8,500 bases of DNA, taken from CAZCBN01 sp964496975 (GTDB lineage Bacteria > Planctomycetota > Phycisphaerae > Phycisphaerales > UBA1924). The stretch lies in NCBI GenBank assembly GCA_964496975.1, contig CAZCBN010000136.1:1-8500 (forward strand). Direction: 5' to 3'. Both the position numbers and the translations under genes were made by a program. This document shows positions 5,688 to 8,500 of this stretch, piece by piece. Below the pieces are notes generated by a model, which saw nothing but the letters and a program-made list of their open reading frames with translations, was not told where the DNA came from and ran no database searches. Numbering within the stretch: position 1 is the stretch's first letter; every line of letters begins with the position of its first letter.

Positions 5688-8500
5688 CTACCCCGCCACG
5701 ATGTTCACAAGCCGCCCCGGCACCGCGATCACCTTGCGGATCGCCTTGCCCTCCAGCAGCTCCGCGATGCGCGGGTCGGCCCGCGCGATCGCCTCCATCG
5801 CCGCCGCGTCGGCCCCCGCCGGCACCACCACCTTGCCGCGGAGTTTGCCGTTGATCTGCACCGGCACCTCTACCTCGTCGTCGCGCAGCATCGCGTCATC
5901 AACCGTCGGCCACGCCTGCGAATGCACGCTGCCACGCGACGCCCGCAGCCCGAGCCGGTCCCACACCTCTTCGGCAAGGTGCGGCGCAAACGGCGCGAGG
6001 CACCGCATGAACCGCTCGGCCTGGTCGGCCGTCAACGCGCCCGCCGAGCCCTCCACCTTCTTCAGCGCCGCGTTCTTGAACTCGATCATCGCGGCGATGG
6101 CCGTGTTGAACGCCAGCCGCTCCACGTCGCCCCCCACCTTGTGAACCGTCCGGTGGAGCCGCTTCTCCAGATCGGCGTCCGCCGCGCCCGCGAGCCGCAC
6201 CGCCCCGCTCGCATCGTCCACGCAAAGCCGCCACACGTCGCGCAGGAAGCGGAACATCCCCTCGATCGCCCGCGTGTCCCAGGGCTTGCTCGCCTCCAGC
6301 GGCCCCATGTACATCTCGTAGAGCCGGAACGTGTCCGCCCCGTAACTCTCGATCACCTCGTCCGGGTTCACGACGTTCTTCAGGCTCTTGGACATCTTCG
6401 CGACGACCTGCTTGACGACCGCGACGTCCTCGATTATCCAGTCCTTGACATCAACGCCGTCGGCAAACTCAAGGAACACTGCGCCTTCCTTCTGCAGACG
6501 CTCGTAGATCCGCCCCCCAAGGGAGGGCGCGTCAACGCTCAGGCTCCAAGACTCAGCGTTCGCCCCTGGTACGCGGAGGAACGCAAAACCACCACCGCTC
6601 TCGCCGTAAGTCACGTGCCACACACGATCGACCGGTGCCAAGGTCCCGTCCTCGCGCTGGTACGCATGGCTCAAAATCAGCCCCTGGTGGAACAACTTCC
6701 CGTACGGCTCCGGTGTCGACACGTGCCCCAGATCAAACAGCACCATGTGCCAGAACCGCGCATAGAGCAAGTGCAGCACCGCATGCTCCGACCCACCGAC
6801 GTACAGATCCACGCCGCCGGCCCGCTTCCGCGCCTCCGCTCCCTCTCGATGCCTCGATGCCTCGGTGCCTCGATGCCCCTCCCCCCCCATCCAATACCGC
6901 TCCGCCTCCACCCCCACAAACCGCTCGCTGTTCTTCGCGTCGCAGTACCGAAGGTGGTACCAGCAGCTCCCCGCCCACCCCGGCATCGTGTTCGCCTCGC
7001 GCGTCACCTCCGCGCTGGCGGGCAGGTCCGGCACGCCCGCCTCGCCCGCCGTCGTCTTGAGCCAGTCCGTCGCCTTCGCCAGCAGCGGCTGCGGGTCCAC
7101 GCTCTCCACCGGCTGGTAGTCCGCCAGCGGCGGCAGCTTCAACGGCAACGCCGCGTCGCTGATCGCGTGGTGCCGCCCGTGCTCATCAAACACAATCGGG
7201 AACGGCTCGCCCCAGTACCGCTGCCGGCTGAAGAGCCAATCCCGCAGGCGGAAGTTCACCTTCCGCGTGCCCTTGCCCGTCCGCTCCAGCCAATCGATCA
7301 TCCGCGCCTTCGCGTCGGCCACGCCCAGGCCGTTGAGATCCACCTCCGCGTTCGCGCTGTTCATCGCCGGGCCGTCGCCCGTGAAGGCCTTGCCCCCGCC
7401 CGCCTCCCACCCCGCCGGCGGCGTCACCGTGCGCACGATCGGCAGGCCAAAGGCCTCGGCGAACTCCCAGTCCCGCTCGTCCTGCGCCGGCACCGCCATG
7501 ATGGCCCCGGTGCCGTAGCCCATCAGCACATAATCCGCCGCCCACACGGGGATGCGCGCCCCGTTCGCCGGGTTGATGCAGTCCACCCCGAGCGGCACGC
7601 CCGTCTTCTGCTTGCTCTCCTGCCGCTCCACGTCGCTGCGGTTCCGTGCCGCCTGCGCATACTCCGCCACCGCCGCGCGGGCCCCCGCCTCCACGCCCAC
7701 CCGCCCCGCCACCACCGCGTCCACCAGCGGGTGCTCGGGCGCCACCACCATGTACGTCGCGCCGAACATCGTGTCCGGCCGCGTCGTGTAGATCCGCAGC
7801 GAGCCGTGCCCCGACGACGCCGGCACGCCCGCCACCGCAAACTCCACCTCCGCCCCCTCGCTCCGGCCGATCCACTCCGCCTGCTGCGTCTTCGTGCTCT
7901 CGGGCCAGTCCATCCCCGTCAGCCCGTCCAGCAGCCGGTCCGCGTACGCCGTGATCCGCAGCATCCACTGCCGCAGCGGCTTGCGGTACACCGGGAACCC
8001 GCCCCGCTCGCTCCGCCCGTCGATCACCTCTTCGTTCGCGAGCGCCGTGCCGAGCTTGGGGCACCAGTTCACCGTCTGCTCGGCGAGGTACGCAAGGCGA
8101 TAGCTCGCCAGCACGTCGTGCCGCACGCCGGGCTCCATCGCCGTCCACGCCTCGCAGCCCGCCTTTTCCCAGTCCGCCTCCATCGCGTGCTGCGCCGCCG
8201 TCACCTCGGCCGCCTTGGGGTTGAACCGCACCGGCCGCCGCCCGGCTTCAAACTCGGCCTCCAACTCGCTGATCGGCCGCGCCGCGCCCTGCTCGGCATC
8301 AAACCAACTGTGATAGAGCCGCAAGAAGATCCACTGCGTCCACGTGTAGTAGTCCTCGTCGATCGTCCCGAACTCGCGCGACCAGTCGTACGAGAACCCA
8401 AAGCGCTTCAACTGCCGCCGAAAGTTGTCGATCGCCTTCTTCGTCGTGATCGCCGGGTGCACGCCGGTCTGGATCGCGTACTGCTCCGCCGGCAGGCCGA
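5688..8500 (-). CDS. leuS: Leucyl-tRNA synthetase (5' truncated by the window)
   Basis: The visible 936 residues are a class I aminoacyl-tRNA synthetase that charges tRNA-Leu. The frame is open past the GTG at 8462 to the edge, reading GLPAEQYAIQTG, a conserved LeuRS stretch, so that GTG is not the start; the N-terminus and HIGH motif are missing. Numbering from the 8462 codon: CP1 editing domain at about 200-390, with TTRPD (226-230) and GYGTGAIMAVPAQDERD (315-331); NFRLRDWLFSRQRYWGEPFPI (403-423); CWYHLRY (500-506); VDLYVGGSEHAVLHLLYARFWH (551-572); KMSKS (689-693); anticodon-binding region at about 720-840; and the LeuRS C-terminal domain beginning VEVPVQINGKLRGKVVVP (864-881). It is longer than E. 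coli LeuRS (860). The extra length comes from about 70 residues at 54-122, which I recall in actinobacterial-type LeuRS, an inserted repeat at 526-550, and a long segment before KMSKS (601-688). The zinc-ribbon cysteines are mostly lost (CPKL...SERGG). No frameshift is seen, so it is probably functional. Confidence 0.97.
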   Translation of the reverse strand, partial: GLPAEQYAIQTGVHPAITTKKAIDNFRRQLKRFGFSYDWSREFGTIDEDYYTWTQWIFLRLYHSWFDAEQGAARPISELEAEFEAGRRPVRFNPKAAEVTAAQHAMEADWEKAGCEAWTAMEPGVRHDVLASYRLAYLAEQTVNWCPKLGTALANEEVIDGRSERGGFPVYRKPLRQWMLRITAYADRLLDGLTGMDWPESTKTQQAEWIGRSEGAEVEFAVAGVPASSGHGSLRIYTTRPDTMFGATYMVVAPEHPLVDAVVAGRVGVEAGARAAVAEYAQAARNRSDVERQESKQKTGVPLGVDCINPANGARIPVWAADYVLMGYGTGAIMAVPAQDERDWEFAEAFGLPIVRTVTPPAGWEAGGGKAFTGDGPAMNSANAEVDLNGLGVADAKARMIDWLERTGKGTRKVNFRLRDWLFSRQRYWGEPFPIVFDEHGRHHAISDAALPLKLPPLADYQPVESVDPQPLLAKATDWLKTTAGEAGVPDLPASAEVTREANTMPGWAGSCWYHLRYCDAKNSERFVGVEAERYWMGGEGHRGTEASRHREGAEARKRAGGVDLYVGGSEHAVLHLLYARFWHMVLFDLGHVSTPEPYGKLFHQGLILSHAYQREDGTLAPVDRVWHVTYGESGGGFAFLRVPGANAESWSLSVDAPSLGGRIYERLQKEGAVFLEFADGVDVKDWIIEDVAVVKQVVAKMSKSLKNVVNPDEVIESYGADTFRLYEMYMGPLEASKPWDTRAIEGMFRFLRDVWRLCVDDASGAVRLAGAADADLEKRLHRTVHKVGGDVERLAFNTAIAAMIEFKNAALKKVEGSAGALTADQAERFMRCLAPFAPHLAEEVWDRLGLRASRGSVHSQAWPTVDDAMLRDDEVEVPVQINGKLRGKVVVPAGADAAAMEAIARADPRIAELLEGKAIRKVIAVPGRLVNIVAG
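6511..6529. repeat. Inverted repeat (hairpin) inside leuS
   Basis: cgccccccaagggagggcg folds on the leuS mRNA into eight base pairs (one U-G wobble) with a three-base loop. It encodes residues 645-651 (APSLGGR) in the long segment before KMSKS. It has no T-run and lies within a coding region, so it does not look like a terminator; it may be the core of a small palindromic insertion. Confidence 0.6.
6844..6875. repeat. 4 x 8-bp tandem repeat inserted in leuS
   Basis: On the plus strand the units are tctcgatg, cctcgatg, cctcggtg and cctcgatg, contiguous over 32 bp and bordered at 6881-6888 by a run of eight C. On the coding strand they give residues 530-540 (HRGTEASRHRE), within an insertion running from about 526 to 550 between ERYWM and VDLYVGG. 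These two flanks are close together in other LeuRS proteins. The unit has no stop in any of the six frames. Confidence 0.9.

Noticed and set aside
6511..6529. Hairpin in leuS as a transcription terminator
   Set aside because: No T-run on either strand and it is inside the coding region well before the leuS stop.
6844..6875. 8-bp repeats as a CRISPR array or pseudogene marker
   Set aside because: Units are contiguous with no spacers, and the leuS frame stays open with conserved motifs on both sides.

Overview
This is an 8.5 kb stretch of very high-GC bacterial chromosome (hand counts give about 75% or more in most genes, and about 53-68% in two islands). It contains no tRNA, rRNA, CRISPR or complete mobile element. 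The best guess for the organism is a planctomycete-like bacterium of the Phycisphaerae type. This rests on the extreme GC, long Ala/Pro/Arg-rich disordered tails, weak or absent Shine-Dalgarno sequences, an ECF sigma factor paired with a large single-pass membrane protein, and a eukaryote-like adenylosuccinate lyase. The assignment is an inference; no phylogenetic marker was compared.

Layout. (1) Positions 1-641, plus strand: the 3' end of a gene whose visible part is entirely low-complexity and charged, with two Arg/Lys runs around an acidic stretch. (2) 638-1705, plus: a polytopic membrane protein of the lysylphosphatidylglycerol-synthase transmembrane/flippase-like type, overlapping the previous gene by 4 bp (GTGA) and so probably translationally coupled. 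(3) 1690-3261, minus: purB, adenylosuccinate lyase, whose 3' end overlaps the membrane-protein gene by 16 bp tail to tail. (4) 3262-3355: a 94-bp divergent intergenic region. (5) 3356-4105, plus: an ECF-family sigma factor. (6) 4102-5667, plus: a single-pass membrane protein overlapping the sigma gene by 4 bp (ATGA), a likely anti-sigma factor of no family I can name. (7) 5688-8500, minus: leuS, leucyl-tRNA synthetase, missing its N-terminus (including the HIGH motif) at the window edge.

The genes do not form one pathway. purB (purine synthesis) and leuS (translation) are housekeeping genes on the minus strand. The sigma/membrane-protein pair between them is a two-gene signalling operon. The membrane protein and the Arg-rich protein form another plus-strand unit. 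No gene-free stretch exceeds 100 bp.

The most interesting signal is in leuS. An array of four 8-bp units (CCTCGATG-like) is inserted in frame inside the catalytic core, in a loop just before the VDLYVGG strand. Because 8 and 3 share no factor, a perfect array of this unit reads as the same stop-free 8-residue peptide in every frame of a strand, so it could spread into coding genes without breaking them. A second, AT-richer segment with a small hairpin sits just before the KMSKS loop. The sigma/anti-sigma pair is the other candidate for something undescribed. I found no clear new defence or biosynthetic system.
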